Below are positions 35,993 to 47,191 of a DNA stretch of 64,000 nucleotides, one piece after another (positions within the stretch are counted from its first letter, which is position 1; the number at the start of each line of letters is the position of its first letter). Position numbers and translations under genes: made by a program. The notes below the pieces were generated by a model. The model was not told where the DNA came from and did no database searches. It saw only the letters and a program-made list of their open reading frames with translations. Source of the stretch: Rugalucina vietnamica (lineage: Eukaryota; Mollusca; Bivalvia; Lucinida; Lucinidae); contig OZ024877.1 of assembly GCA_964017185.1 (NCBI GenBank), positions 61,034,711 through 61,098,710 on the forward strand. Direction: 5' to 3'.

Positions 35993-36761
35993 CACTAAAG
36001 TCCAATTCGCATGCGCAAAAAATACACGCGTGTAAATATACTCCGGTGTGTATTTATACTCCGGTGTGCAAATCAACCTGACAGTAAATTTAAATTGCGT
36101 TCGCATGAGTTTTATCGCCAGGAGTATTTTTGTAGGTAAATTTATCATTTCTGGATTAAAACCTGTTCATTTAAGTTTTCTGTATTTGCAAAACAAGAAG
36201 AGGCTGCTTCAAAGTGTTCCTGTAGACTTTGGCAGCAGAGGGGAATCATGTAATGATCAGGCATAACCTTAGCAGTTATACAGTTCCCTTTTTTCATCCC
36301 TTCACAAGGAATTACTGTTAAAATGTCCCAAGAATCCTAACCAAGAATTATGGAGAAATCGTGTGGCTGTTTGCACTCCATATGATCTAAAATGTTATGA
36401 ATGGCTATAAACTCTTATTTAGCAACAATGTCCACAGTTTCAGCAACTGTCATATAATCAGTTATGAACAAAAAATGTGAAAATTTGTTATCTAAAAGCA
36501 GAATATTGACTTGAAATAAAAATACTCATGGGTAAATTTTACTTTGCGTTCGCATGGGACATAATAGTAAATTTACACGTGTGTATTTGTAAAAATAAAA
36601 TTTGCATCTGGTCAGACCCAGGAGTAAATTTACCCATATGTAAATATACTCCGGTGTGTATTTGCGTTCGCATGCGCCATTTACTTACCCTGAGTAAAAT
36701 TTGCACACCGGAGTATATTTACACGTGTGTATTTTTGGCGCATGCGAATTGGACTTTAATG
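35993..36761. mobile_element. Inverted-repeat element with CACACCGGAGTA motifs
   Basis: The left end CACTAAAGTCCAATTCGC and right end GCGAATTGGACTTTAATG form >30-bp inverted repeats extending through ATACACGCGTGTAAATATAC. The motif TACTCCGGTGTG repeats several times in the arms. No transposase; the short frames at 36048 and 36528 come from the repeats. Confidence 0.75.
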
Positions 36762-37627
36762 TTATGTTATTAATAAGAAGTATAATCTAGTAAACTTCAG
36801 CATGATTTTCTATTTCCTTTTTGGACCTTGAAGGTTTGATGTTCATACCCTATGGGCAATTCATACTCGGCATGTTTGCGTATGATTAGTTCTATTCTGT
36901 TACCTTTTCACGTTCCTTACAGCACATTTTCATTCAATGAATTACTGCACTTACTTAATTGGTATATCTTTTGACATGTGCCGGTATGTGCAGCTATTAT
37001 ATTATAATATCACTTTTAGTCTCGGATATTGAATTTCAGAGTTATTTATGATATAATCAGCGCATAAACTGACAACAAAAACGCAATATTTTCTTGAAAT
37101 TCTAATAAACCAAATCCCTACAATCGTTCTTCAATGGCATTATCTTTTCAATCGAAAAAAAAAAAAAAAATGCGAGTACATAATGTCGCACTTAAACCTA
37201 TACATTTAATATATCAACCATTTACGCCGATAGATGATAAAGAAGTTTTTCTTCGCCAATACTTAATTGTGCAAATGCATGGTTATTCTCAATAAATCTT
37301 AAACACTGATTGTAATCAATATCAATTAAATAATTGCTAACCTTCACCCAAATTAATAAGATATAACATAAAAATCATAAAGATACAAAAGATATAATCA
37401 ATTAAGAGCTGATTCGTAGAATAAGAGCGTGACGCTGAACTCCTGAATAAATGTTATGAACTACATGCTATGCTTAATAATAAACCACCCGCGTCAAACT
37501 TTAAATCTCGAGATGTATTTGCTAAAATATCCCAGTTCGTTTGTTTCAATGAAGTGCGCATCTACGAAAGATGGTGAATTTCAATATTAAATGTTTTATG
37601 CACATTATTGCTCTACTCTGTTATTAG
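36762..37627. other. Unannotated spacer
   Basis: AT-rich with a short poly-A run near 37156. No supported feature. Confidence 0.35.
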
Positions 37628-37906
37628 CATTACGAAAACATGCCCATGTAATATACAGAGATTTTTAAGTGGTAAAAATTCAAAATTTTTAGTAGAAAAT
37701 ATTCGTTATTTTTCTTATTTTTGCTCAAAACATAGATTGTGGGTACACGTTAGAACCGCCTCGTCGAGGCGGTTCTAACGAGTACCCACAATCTATGTTT
37801 TGGAGCAAAAATAAGAAAAATAAGTATACCCCCGCATACCCCAGTTTTACTATATGAACGTGGGGTATAAGGGGGTATCCATTACACGGACATGTTTTTC
37901 TGATGG
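37628..37906. mobile_element. Family A MITE, complete
   Basis: CATTACGAAAACATGCCCATG to ACATGTTTTTCTGATGG with a GAACCGCCTCGTCGAGGCGG centre and CCCGCATACCCCAG arm. Confidence 0.88.
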
Positions 37907-38018
37907 TATGATATTGAAAATGCTGCCTTTAAATATTTATCTCCCCTTCAGATAGGGATAATAAATAGATGAAATATATAAATCATGAAACCAAAATGAA
38001 GTAATCTGACGCAGAATC

Positions 38019-38021
<3 letters not shown>

Positions 38022-38062
<41 letters not shown>
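38022..38062 (+). repeat. (GA)20 microsatellite
   Basis: Pure GA run of about 41 bases. Confidence 0.9.
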
Positions 38063-38068
<6 letters not shown>

Positions 38069-38077
38069 CTATTTTGA

Positions 38078-39227
38078 TATATACTACAGGACTTAAGTTT
38101 AGCAATTTTTATTTGATTTCAAAATTGCAAGTTGATATAATGATGAAATGAACTAAACTCTTTAACCCATTAACATTTAATCCTTAATAAACCACAATTT
38201 CTACTTTTCGCCGGAAAGCCATCTTGTCCTGGCGCAATTACGCTACGTCAAAGTTTACAGGGTGTCACCTCAAAATTCACACATTGTTTCACGGTATATG
38301 AAAAGTTAAACTTTTATTCCCAAAACAGTTATCTAACATCTTCTTGTGCTCAAAAAGAGTACAGTACCGTGATCGTAGAGATTTGGTTCCATTATGGTAC
38401 CTGGTAACGCCCCCTGGTGTATGACGTAAATGACGTCATTTTGTTCCCTGGCCTTTCGCCCGAGGTGAACCCATACGTGTTTAATTGCTGAAATGATGTG
38501 CGATTTCGCTTTCACGAGAACACTTTCGCTTTGTAGGCCTAAAAGGTTTGATGTGATGCCAAGTCTAGTCTTGCACGTTTACGTTTAACGTTTACAGGAC
38601 CAATAACGTAACGGCAATATTCACGGTGTTCGCACCACGCAGGTTGTTTCCTGTCAGCTGTTCCGATACAAATCCATCTTTCCATGCCGTTTAAAATCGA
38701 TTACGTCACTATGACGTCAAATTAGCATTGCCCTACATCATGATAGCCTTTCGTTGACTGGCGTCATGGTGCCGGTTTTTGATGCTATCAGCTGATGGGA
38801 TATGGCTCTAAGAGACTGTATCGTACTCTAGCAAGCTTAGAAATTTTAATTTACTTGCTTTTTCTTCATGTCTGCACTGAGCATATTGATCTTCGTGTTA
38901 CGCTGGTTTAACGTCAGGCCATGACGGCGTCCCCTCACGGAATGTTACAAATGTCATTCCGGTTTATTCGTTTTGACACTTTTACCAATCAAACAAAGCA
39001 AAAGTTGATAACATGAGGTGCACGTGGAATGCTGGGCACGTGCTTTGCATGATTTTTTAAACGTGACGTAGCAACTCGTTGACGTAAGAAAAGCAAACAA
39101 ACTCGTCTCGAAACATGAATTTGTGCATCACTTGACATATTAAAAGCGTATGTAAAGTTTTTAAACATTTGATTTTGAAAATAGTGGTGGATGAAAAAAT
39201 TGCTAAACTTAAGTCTTATAGTATATA
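38078..39227. mobile_element. TGACG-rich inverted-repeat element, 1.15 kb
   Basis: TATATACTACAGGACTTAAG at the left pairs with CTTAAGTCTTATAGTATATA at the right; similarity extends through TTTAGCAATTTTT. The interior is dense in CRE-like motifs: GTATGACGTAAATGACGTCA (38419-38438), TTACGTCACTATGACGTCAA (38702-38721) and GTGACGTAGC (about 39064). No protein is recognised. It resembles promoter DNA captured between inverted repeats, as at 1284, 18102 and 32248. Confidence 0.55.
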
Positions 39228-39277
39228 ATGTACATGCATGAAAAACTCATCTCTGATTCATCCAAAATGATATGTAC

Positions 39278-39424
39278 AGTGAAGCCTGAACTAAAGTATA
39301 CATATTTGTGCACTTGTTGAGCACATGAGGTGCACACTACAGGTAAAGATATATAGGAAATTGAGCACCTGTGTTGCACATTGAGTGCACCAAGAGCGTA
39401 TACTTTAGTTCAGACCTCACAATA
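39278..39424. mobile_element. 147-bp MITE
   Basis: AGTGAAGCCTGAACTAAAGTAT and the inverse ATACTTTAGTTCAGACCTCAC form about 22-bp terminal repeats around a GAGCACATGAGGTGCACAC-type inner palindrome. The CAGTG start recalls pogo/Tigger-like ends. Confidence 0.7.
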
Positions 39425-39515
39425 TATACCTTTATTTCCATCCAATACAAATAAACAATGTATTAATCCTTATACTGCACCAAAGCATTTACTATTATCA
39501 TTAGGATTATGAAAT

Positions 39516-40634
39516 AGTGCGACAAGCTTGTCCACATATGATTTTTCTACTCTGTATACAACATTACCACATAATCTAATAAAAGAAAAACTTCTGGATT
39601 TGATAGAGTGGACCTTCAAAAGGGCATTAAAAAACTATGGTTCACTTTATTTGGCATGTAATGACAGAAAGGCTTTTTTCACTTCCTCTGACCAAAGTCG
39701 GTATACACTTTGGTCATGTCAGAATGTATGCGATGCCTTATCCTATCTCCTTGATAATATTTATATTAGATTTGGGACCAAGTTATACAGACAAATTGTT
39801 GGAATTCCGATGGGTACAAATTGCGCACCTCTCGTGGCTGATTTATTTTTATACTACTACGAAAGAGATTTCATGGATTCTCTTAACCATGATAATCAAG
39901 CTGATGTTATCGAGGCTTTTAATTCCACATCTAGGTACCTCGATGACCTTTTGAACATTGACAACCCTTATTTTGAAGGTATGGTCAATCAAATTTACCC
40001 ACCTGAACTTCAGTTGAACAAAGCCAATATCACAGATACTGAAGCCCCCTTTTTAGATCTACATCTTTCTGTTGCAAATGGATTTGTTTCTTCTAAAATT
40101 TATGATAAGCGCGATGACTTTGATTTTGATATAGTAAATTTTCCTTTTTTGGATGGTGACGTTCCTCGTCGTGCTTCTTATGGTGTATACATTTCGCAAC
40201 TTATTAGGTTTGCTAGAGTCTGCAATCATGTTGCAGACTTCAACGCTCGAAATAAATGTTTAACGGCAAAACTTCTCCAACAGGGCTATCGGTATCATAA
40301 ACTTCGAAAAACATTTTCTAAATTTTATCGTAGACACTATGAATTGATTTCCAAATATAATGTTGGGTTAAAGACGCTTTTAAGTGAGGGCCTTTCGGAA
40401 CCTGAATTTTATGGTGACTTGGTTTACAAATTTAAGAAACTTAAAGGAATTAATGATTTTTCTTTTCAGTTCAGAAAAATCATAACACGTTACAGACGTA
40501 TAGGTTATAACTTAAATGTTATGCGACAGTCTGCATGCTTAGTTTTTAACCCAATCATGGTTGATAACTATGCTGCCTTCTTTAATTGCACGCCGGTGGG
40601 TCGGGCGTCAGACTCTATGATGGCCCCGACATAA
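39516..40634 (+). pseudogene. Penelope-like reverse transcriptase, 5'-truncated ORF
   Basis: An open frame of about 370 codons covers most of a reverse transcriptase. Counting from the TTG at 39528, motif A lies at residues 3-10 (TYDFSTLYT, Asp5), motif B at 92-102 (GIPMGTNCAPL) and the catalytic YLDD at 137-140. A thumb-like region with DKRDDFDFDIVNFPFLDG follows. The GIPMGTNCAPL/ADLFLYYYE signature is shared with many multicopy invertebrate RT proteins that I assign to Penelope-like elements by recall. There is no in-frame ATG and a stop lies just upstream, so the copy is 5'-truncated, as is usual after target-primed insertion. No GIY-YIG endonuclease is found. Assignment to Penelope rather than another non-LTR lineage is moderately sure. 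Confidence 0.75.
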
Positions 40635-41255
40635 AGCTATTCATTTCAGTTGGTTGGGGCCGGAGCTTCTTGTCTGTTGCTTGGCCCACCGGGGTCCAAC
40701 TGGTGTTTTTCTTTTGCTCCGGAGTTAGTAGGTTATTCGGCGCCCAGGGATCTCCATCGTCGGGTAGCTTACTCAGTCTGTGAGTCCTGGTTTTTGATTC
40801 ATCAGGATGTTTATCATGATTTATTTGTTTGTTCTTGATGATTCATTGACTAGTTAGAGATTCACCACGAGGACCAAATAACTAACTAAATGTTATGAAC
40901 CACTGCAGAAGCTGAGGGTGAGGTTATGGCCATGTAAAACCGGTTTAAGCCCGCCAGTAACTTTGTGTTACTGATCGTTCCAAGTCGATACTTCTGTGGT
41001 GGTTCTTTTTGTTTTATGTCTTGGTGTATAAAAGTTTTTGTGCTGTTGGCGCCTTATGTATGTTTTCATATTTTTAGTTAAGTTAAGGTAACTGAGTGGC
41101 CACCTATTGGGAAAATAGCTGCTCATTCGGCTAACGATATGTTTCATGGTATAAGTACCTGATTGTTAGTTTGGTTTTTTCCCACCTCGGTTTTTGGAGT
41201 GGGAATCTTTTTCTGATTGCGCCTTTTCCTGATCTTTGCCTACTTGTACCTTTTC
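40635..41255 (+). mobile_element. 3' tail of the Penelope-like element
   Basis: Sequence after the RT stop. From 40877 onward it recurs inverted at 23071-23443, and its last ~48 bases at 26919-26966. The shared terminus GCCTACTTGTACCTTTT defines the element 3' end. Confidence 0.8.
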
Positions 41256-43023
41256 ACATTACTATTTACTACTATAAAATAGCACCAAGTTTACCGATTA
41301 TGATAAATTACGCTCGTATGTACAAATGAACATAAAACTGTTATTGTAGTAGTATTTAATTACGAACAATATAACTTAGGATGACAATATGAAAATCACA
41401 TTAAACGACTGGTCGGACAATTCATGAACCAACATAAAAGCTATTAAGGTCGTGACCAATTATATATTAAATACAGATTAAAATATGCCAAAGTTCGATA
41501 CATAATTAATTATTATAAACACAACGTCAAAGAAGTCAGCATAGCAGATAACTGATACATTATTTAAACAATATCAGAAGGACAAAAGTGTAGTCATTAT
41601 TTTATTTTTAAAAGAAATCGAAAAGTAACAGTTCTTCTTCTGATGTTCACATTCGTCTTAAACAATTTATAACGTGCGACTGATATCATTTCATTTTCCC
41701 TACTTTTTTTTTACGAGAAATCGTATTAATTTTTGACGGTGAGCTGTTCAAGGTCTTTTCTTTCTTAAGAAACATAAATAAAATATCAAATTCAAACTTA
41801 CAATTTCCAATACAAAGCCGGAATAACATTTGGACATCAGACTTCACAATATCCAAATTCAACTGTCTATATCCAGTTCCAAATCTGAAAGCCAAATCAA
41901 ACCATGTGTAAGCAGACTAATGTCCTATACGCTTCGCTTGAAGTTGTTTTGTGATTGTATTATCCTACAATCTGGCTTCGTTTTCGTTTATGAAATATTT
42001 TCTATTGTCGACTACAAATAAATTATGATTTGTGCCACGCCATGATTTAACTTGCTATGAAAACTCAACCAATTTCATTTATTTTTATATGCGATATTTC
42101 AAGCTTCTCCCCATCTTCCGCGAAGATGAACAGTATATAGTTTGATTCCCGGACGATTCCGAAAAATCAGCTTGTAATACACAAAAATGCTATTTTATAC
42201 CGTTTCTAAAACCCAATAAAACGTTGACACCATTGTAGTAGTTATATTTATGGAATAGTTTCAAAACCTTTATTTTAAAGATCACCTGAGATCAAAAAGA
42301 CACACAAATGATTTGATATTACATCAAAGTTATGCTACTTTATCCTTTGAATCTGTAGTATATATGTTAGAGGTTACAAAAAATCCTCAAAATACAAACA
42401 AAAATACATGCAAGGTTTGTGAACCTGCATCCTTACCAAAACATGATCCACTGAACTGAATATATAATCCAACTAAACTGACATTGTCTCAATCGCCATG
42501 CATTGTACCCCGACTATTGCAACTTTTCTTGCCCTCTGTTGTGTATGACGCAGATGACGCGTAGCAATTTCGACAATTTATTCTAAGATTCTTTGGACTA
42601 TAAAATAGTAAAAATGACCAAATGTGTGAGATCAGCTTGCTAGTAAGTGTGCATTGTATTACACCTTGACATTCCTCATTCCATTTGATGTTGAAAGACC
42701 AACCTCATGTACCATGTAAAGCCTATTTCCACCATGGGTTGTGTCTATATTAACCAAGTTTTTATGTGATTGTGAAAGCACTCGCTCATTTAATGATGCT
42801 TAATGTCTTCAATTTATTGTTTCATCCTATATGACTGACGCAATTATGACACTTTTCTGACAGGTGATTATTTCAAATTACTATTTTTATAAGTAAACTG
42901 TCATTTACTTTTGTCTATCATCATCACCTAGAGTAGGTAATGTCATAAAATAATGGTTAATTAAATCACACGAAGTGATAATAAAATGATTTTACATGAA
43001 GAAGTCGTACAGGGTATTATTAA
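41256..43023. other. Unannotated AT-rich spacer with one long repeat
   Basis: Apart from the direct repeat at 41820-42015 no gene or element is seen. Confidence 0.35.
41820..42015 (+). repeat. Dispersed direct repeat, copy 1
   Basis: About 190 bases similar to 44893-45075: ACTGTCTATATCCAGTTCC, AAACCATGTGTAAG, CTTGAAGTTGTTTT and GTTTTCGTTTAT occur in order in both. The unit could be a dispersed repeat or duplicated host sequence. No protein is recognised on either strand. Confidence 0.6.
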
Positions 43024-43260
43024 TGAGCCGCGACGCGAGAAAACCGGTCTTCGGGAGTTTCGACCAGGTCTGACACAAACCGAGCTGTACAGTCACAGAA
43101 GCAGGCTAGAAGCTTGAAATTTCGGATTTAAGAAGAAGAGAAATTGTACTATCCGTGTAGCGAAAACAAAGGCGCTGATCAGCTTCGCGGTTACCGCGAA
43201 GCTGATCTGCGCCTTTGTTTTCGCCTTGGCAAAAATCCGGTTTTCTCACGATGCGGCTCA
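43024..43260. mobile_element. Family B MITE, complete and young-looking
   Basis: TGAGCCGCGACGCGAGAAAA to TTTTCTCACGATGCGGCTCA. The core AGGCGCTGATCAGCTTCGCG is perfectly palindromic. It is very close to the 35457 copy, which suggests recent activity of this subfamily. Confidence 0.92.
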
Positions 43261-43805
43261 TTTTCTATAATACAGTTCTGCGCCTGAAACATGCACATGT
43301 CCTGAAGCACGTAGAAGAGACACAGAGAGGATGGTGCCTTCTCTTTATTTCACTTGTTTTAGGGTTTAATATTCCTAAGCAATTCGGCAACAGAGTGTAT
43401 TCAGGCAAGTGCACACTTTAACAACTTATTAACACTTTCTATTTCAGACGGAAATACAAAGGATGAAAAACTTGACAGACAAGAGAACAGAACAGACTGA
43501 GAAATCAAAATAAAAAAATTAAAAATGTCGGAGAAAATTCTCAAAAGTTACAAGATACATTTAAAGAGATATAAAAAGAAGAATAAATAAATAAAGAAAA
43601 GATATACGAAAAGTACAAATGAATAGAAAATAATATAGAGAATAGAACATGAGAGAATGAGGACAAAGATTTGCATCTAAAAAGCTAAACAGAAACTGAA
43701 AAAATACTATGGTAATTACTACAGATGAGACAGAAAGAGAAAGCATATGAAGCTTTCAGATTCTATGATCGTGTTGATGTTATTCATGTCTGCAACTCAT
43801 GCGGG

Positions 43806-43810
<5 letters not shown>

Positions 43811-43861
<51 letters not shown>
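43811..43861 (+). repeat. (GA)25 microsatellite
   Basis: Pure GA run of about 51 bases. Confidence 0.92.
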
Positions 43862-43862
<1 letters not shown>

Positions 43863-44892
43863 AGAATGATGGTGATCAGTCTCCAGCAGTCCCAGTGCAA
43901 CTAATGCAACCATTCTTGACATTTGATATGGGTACCATATGTGCATCAACTGCTGTATTAAACAGTTTAAATTTATTTTTGGAACTAGTTCTACAAGTTT
44001 GAGCCTTTTGAAACCACATAATCACATATCCCGTTATATGCTGGATTAAGCACACATAAACATACACTGAAGTTGCATTTAATTGAATTCTAAGAAGCTT
44101 GAAAACAACAACAGCAACAACAATATAATGATCTGTCCGACCGAATCAAGCATAGATACTCAAAAGGATCTGAGTTTTATTTTATTTACGCTATTCAGTA
44201 GTGACCTTTTCCACTTATGAATTGTGCAACAGTCCGATGAATATAATATTGTTCTCTGATCTGCATGATGCAACCGATCACTGTAGTTCAAGTTCAAGTA
44301 GACAATACTAAACTTGACAGCATAATTGACAAAGTACTGGAGTTTGAAGCAGTGCTATCTATCGGGGATAAAACAAAATACCATAAGGATTAAATAGTGC
44401 AACAAAGAGTAGAAACCACAGGTTAAACAAATGTTTTGGATTAAGATGCTCTTCAAGAAGTTATGAAAAGTATAAAAGAAGTGCTAAAATCAAGGCAAAA
44501 GTGCAGCCCACCCAAGACAAAAAAAGGGAAATATAGTTCATTTAATTAACAAGCTTTAGACTTGTGGCAAATGTTTTGCGTGCAGAATATAAATTGTTTT
44601 AGAATTGTCAGCTAAGCTCTTCCAGTTATCATTGAATTTTATTTTTTCGTCTATGTGCACACAAATGTAGTAATTATACTGTGATTTGAAATTAAACGTA
44701 TTTTTTTCTATTTTTTTTTTTAAATAACACTAGTAGTTTATGATAATTTGCAACGTCATCTGTCACAATCTATTATCACCTTATTTTCATCATCGGAAAA
44801 CTAGCCAGTAGTAGAAAACAAATGCGTTTCTTTTCATTTTTGTTTTCAATTTAAGATAAATACATGTACCTTTTCAAAGTATGTACTGTATA

Positions 44893-45075
44893 AAACCGGA
44901 ACAAAATTCAAATATCCGACCAAATTAAACTGTCTATATCCAATTCCAAATCTGACAGTTAACCCAAACCATGTGTAAGAAGACAAAGTCTCATACGTTT
45001 CACTTGAAGTTGTTTTTTAATTGTCTTATCATACAATCTCTCCGTTTTCGTTTATAATATTTTCTAAAATCGAGT
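44893..45075 (+). repeat. Dispersed direct repeat, copy 2
   Basis: Partner of 41820-42015, with several small indels; no intact shared reading frame. Confidence 0.6.
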
Positions 45076-46584
45076 ATAACTTAGGGCACTGTTAGCGAAT
45101 ACATAATTTTGGAATCTGCAATACCTCTCATCATTAATAACTGTTCAAGCAATCCTGAATGCCTTCCATAGAAGTTTGAAAAAGCCACGAAAGGAAAATT
45201 TTGATATGATAACAAATGTATATCAATTTCGTCAGAATATGATAATTGGGAGTGAAGGTCTAGCACAAAAAACATAAACAATCGGGAAGTATTTGTCGAA
45301 GGCCGAATTTGATTGGGCAAAAAAGAAATCACAATAACTCGTTTTTATATTCAGAGATTTGATGGAATTCTTATGCCTATCATTGATAGCTTACAAATGC
45401 AATATTTTACGATAAAATTGATAATTTATTACCTAAATTGATTTTATGCACGTTAAATAAGCCCCACGCGTTTACACTCGCCACGTAGAAAAGAAACAAA
45501 TAGTAACGAACCCGTAGCCGTAGCGAAAGATCTAATGAGCATTCATCCAGTCATATTAGTGTCTTCGAAAAAGTGGGTGAGCATCATTCTAGTACCCTGT
45601 TAAGACAAATAAAGCCAACCAGCCTTTGTGTGTATCAAAGATCGTCTGAGACGTTCAATAAGCACTTTAGTTATTTTGTCATAACAAGTCTCAGTTTAAG
45701 GAGACACTCTTTTAGTATCACCATCTTGATCTTTGTGATTGACGCTTACAGATGAGTTTCACCATTAAATATAGTAAAGTCATCAATTAAATTGACAAGT
45801 TTATTAAAGCTTGAAGTTGAAATCATTTCCATTTGATGCGAATCTTCATTATTGCGTATTCGAATCTTTTGATTAGATGCTTAATTTGAGATAGAAGTTG
45901 TTTTTTTTCTATAATGAGCCTTGTCTCTTCTTGTCCTTAGATCTTTTGCAAAATCTTTTTTTCTAACCTCTTTCTATTTGACTAATTTCATTACCAATTT
46001 AGATGTCTAAAGTGCTTTGGTAAGCTTGTTACGAGTAAGTAAGCCATGTAATGCACAACGCTTGTGGATCTTATACTTGCACAATTTACTTTATTCGCAT
46101 AAGATTCCATCTCCACCGACTCGAATTCAGACAGTGTAATTTTAAAATAAGTATTTATTCCTGCTTTTAAATAGGAATTTTCGAATATAAACATATCTAC
46201 TAGGAATGGATGGGATTTTTTTCGTTGCCATAACATATAAAGGGGTACTCGACCGTAGAGATGAATAGATCTGTAACACTACCCATTATTGAATAAAGGT
46301 AAAAAGTAATTTTAAGGGGGTATTTAATATTACCATTATATCATCTTAAATTCTTATAATAAGTGTCACCTTATGACACACATAACTGATGTAATTAGAT
46401 GGTGTAATATGAGTGGAGAAGTCATAAGTTCGAAAGAAAGAAAAAAGGTATATTATTGTTACGCTCCCCGGTTACAGATTCCTGCACTCCGTCGCACCAA
46501 ATTCCGGTTCATCGTTCCACCTCTATCGACCTTAACCTACGACCTCTGAACTCCCGTGAAGCACGGACGATATTCCCGCCACGA

Positions 46585-46594
46585 GTGACGTCAC
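46585..46594 (+). promoter_or_regulatory. CRE-like palindrome in the LTR
   Basis: GTGACGTCAC, a perfect CREB/ATF-type site, is duplicated in the 3' LTR at 57463-57472. It suggests cAMP/ATF-responsive transcription; this is inferred from the motif only. Confidence 0.5.
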
Positions 46595-46680
46595 CAAAGC
46601 CACTGAGCCGTTTTTCCACTTTAGTTTGCCTTCCACCTTCAGCCGAAGCAGTTGAGTTTATCTCCTGATCAAAGCTGGAC

Positions 46681-46690
46681 TACAGGTAAG
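46681..46690 (+). promoter_or_regulatory. Candidate splice donor in the LTR
   Basis: TACAG|GTAAG matches the 5' splice consensus. Further candidates lie at 46846-46853 (ACA|GTAAGT) and 47047-47056 (ACAG|GTAATT), upstream of gag. Any could join to the acceptor at 54631 to make the TatD mRNA. Confidence 0.5.
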
Positions 46691-46708
46691 CTCACGTCTC
46701 CGCAATAA

Positions 46709-46721
46709 TGGCGCTGACGAG
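46709..46721 (+). other. Primer binding site
   Basis: TGGCGCTGACGAG lies 4 bases after the LTR and starts with the expected TGG (complement of tRNA CCA). The tRNA used is not identified. Confidence 0.75.
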
Positions 46722-47191
46722 AATATAATCGGATTCGCGGGTATTGTTATTTATTTTCGCGGAGTCGATTTCTCTGCGGCTAAAGCGGTAATCCGCCATT
46801 AGCCGCATATTCGTATAGCTGTGTTTTGGCGTCTTCGTCGGACCTACAGTAAGTTTTCTTGCAAATTATTTGCCAGAATTTAATTCTAAAATCATTTTCT
46901 AGTTATTTATTACAATTTTCGGATTATTTATTTTGTTTTGTCATTTTTCTCGAAATTTTATATCACCGGCTAGCTCTAGTGGCGGAGTGATCAGGGTGAT
47001 TAGGTCAAAATTTTCTAAATTTGTCCAAGTCCGAAAAGTGAATACAACAGGTAATTTTCTTTTCATTTTGTCATTTTTTGAGGTAAATTTAGCGTTATTG
47101 TGGGTAGAATACCAATTTCTTATTAGCTCCAGAAATTTTTCTGGAGGTATTCAGCTGAATTTTTCAATTTCTACCACAATTAGAGTCGAGC
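46722..47191 (+). other. 5' untranslated leader
   Basis: About 470 bases between PBS and the gag ATG. It presumably carries packaging signals and splice donors. Reading frames here look incidental. Confidence 0.6.

Larger units (their letters stand above)
43261..46456. other. Unannotated AT-rich spacer 5' of the LTR element
   Basis: It holds the (GA)n tract at 43811 and the second dispersed repeat at 44893. Reading frames at 45573 (+) and 45991 (-) have no recognised family and are treated as unproven. Confidence 0.35.
46457..46704 (+). repeat. 5' LTR (248 bp)
   Basis: It begins TGTTACGCTCCCC and ends GTCTCCGCA, matching 57335-57582 throughout. It contains a perfect GTGACGTCAC and, near its end, a CAG|GTAAGC splice-donor-like site. 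A 70-codon frame inside is present identically in both LTRs but is not a known protein. Confidence 0.95.

Noticed and set aside
45991-46236. 81-residue minus-strand ORF as a host exon
   Set aside because: No recognised domain or convincing splice pair; length is compatible with chance.
46456-46668. 70-residue ORF in the LTR
   Set aside because: It is preserved in both LTRs because they are identical; no domain and no context for translation.
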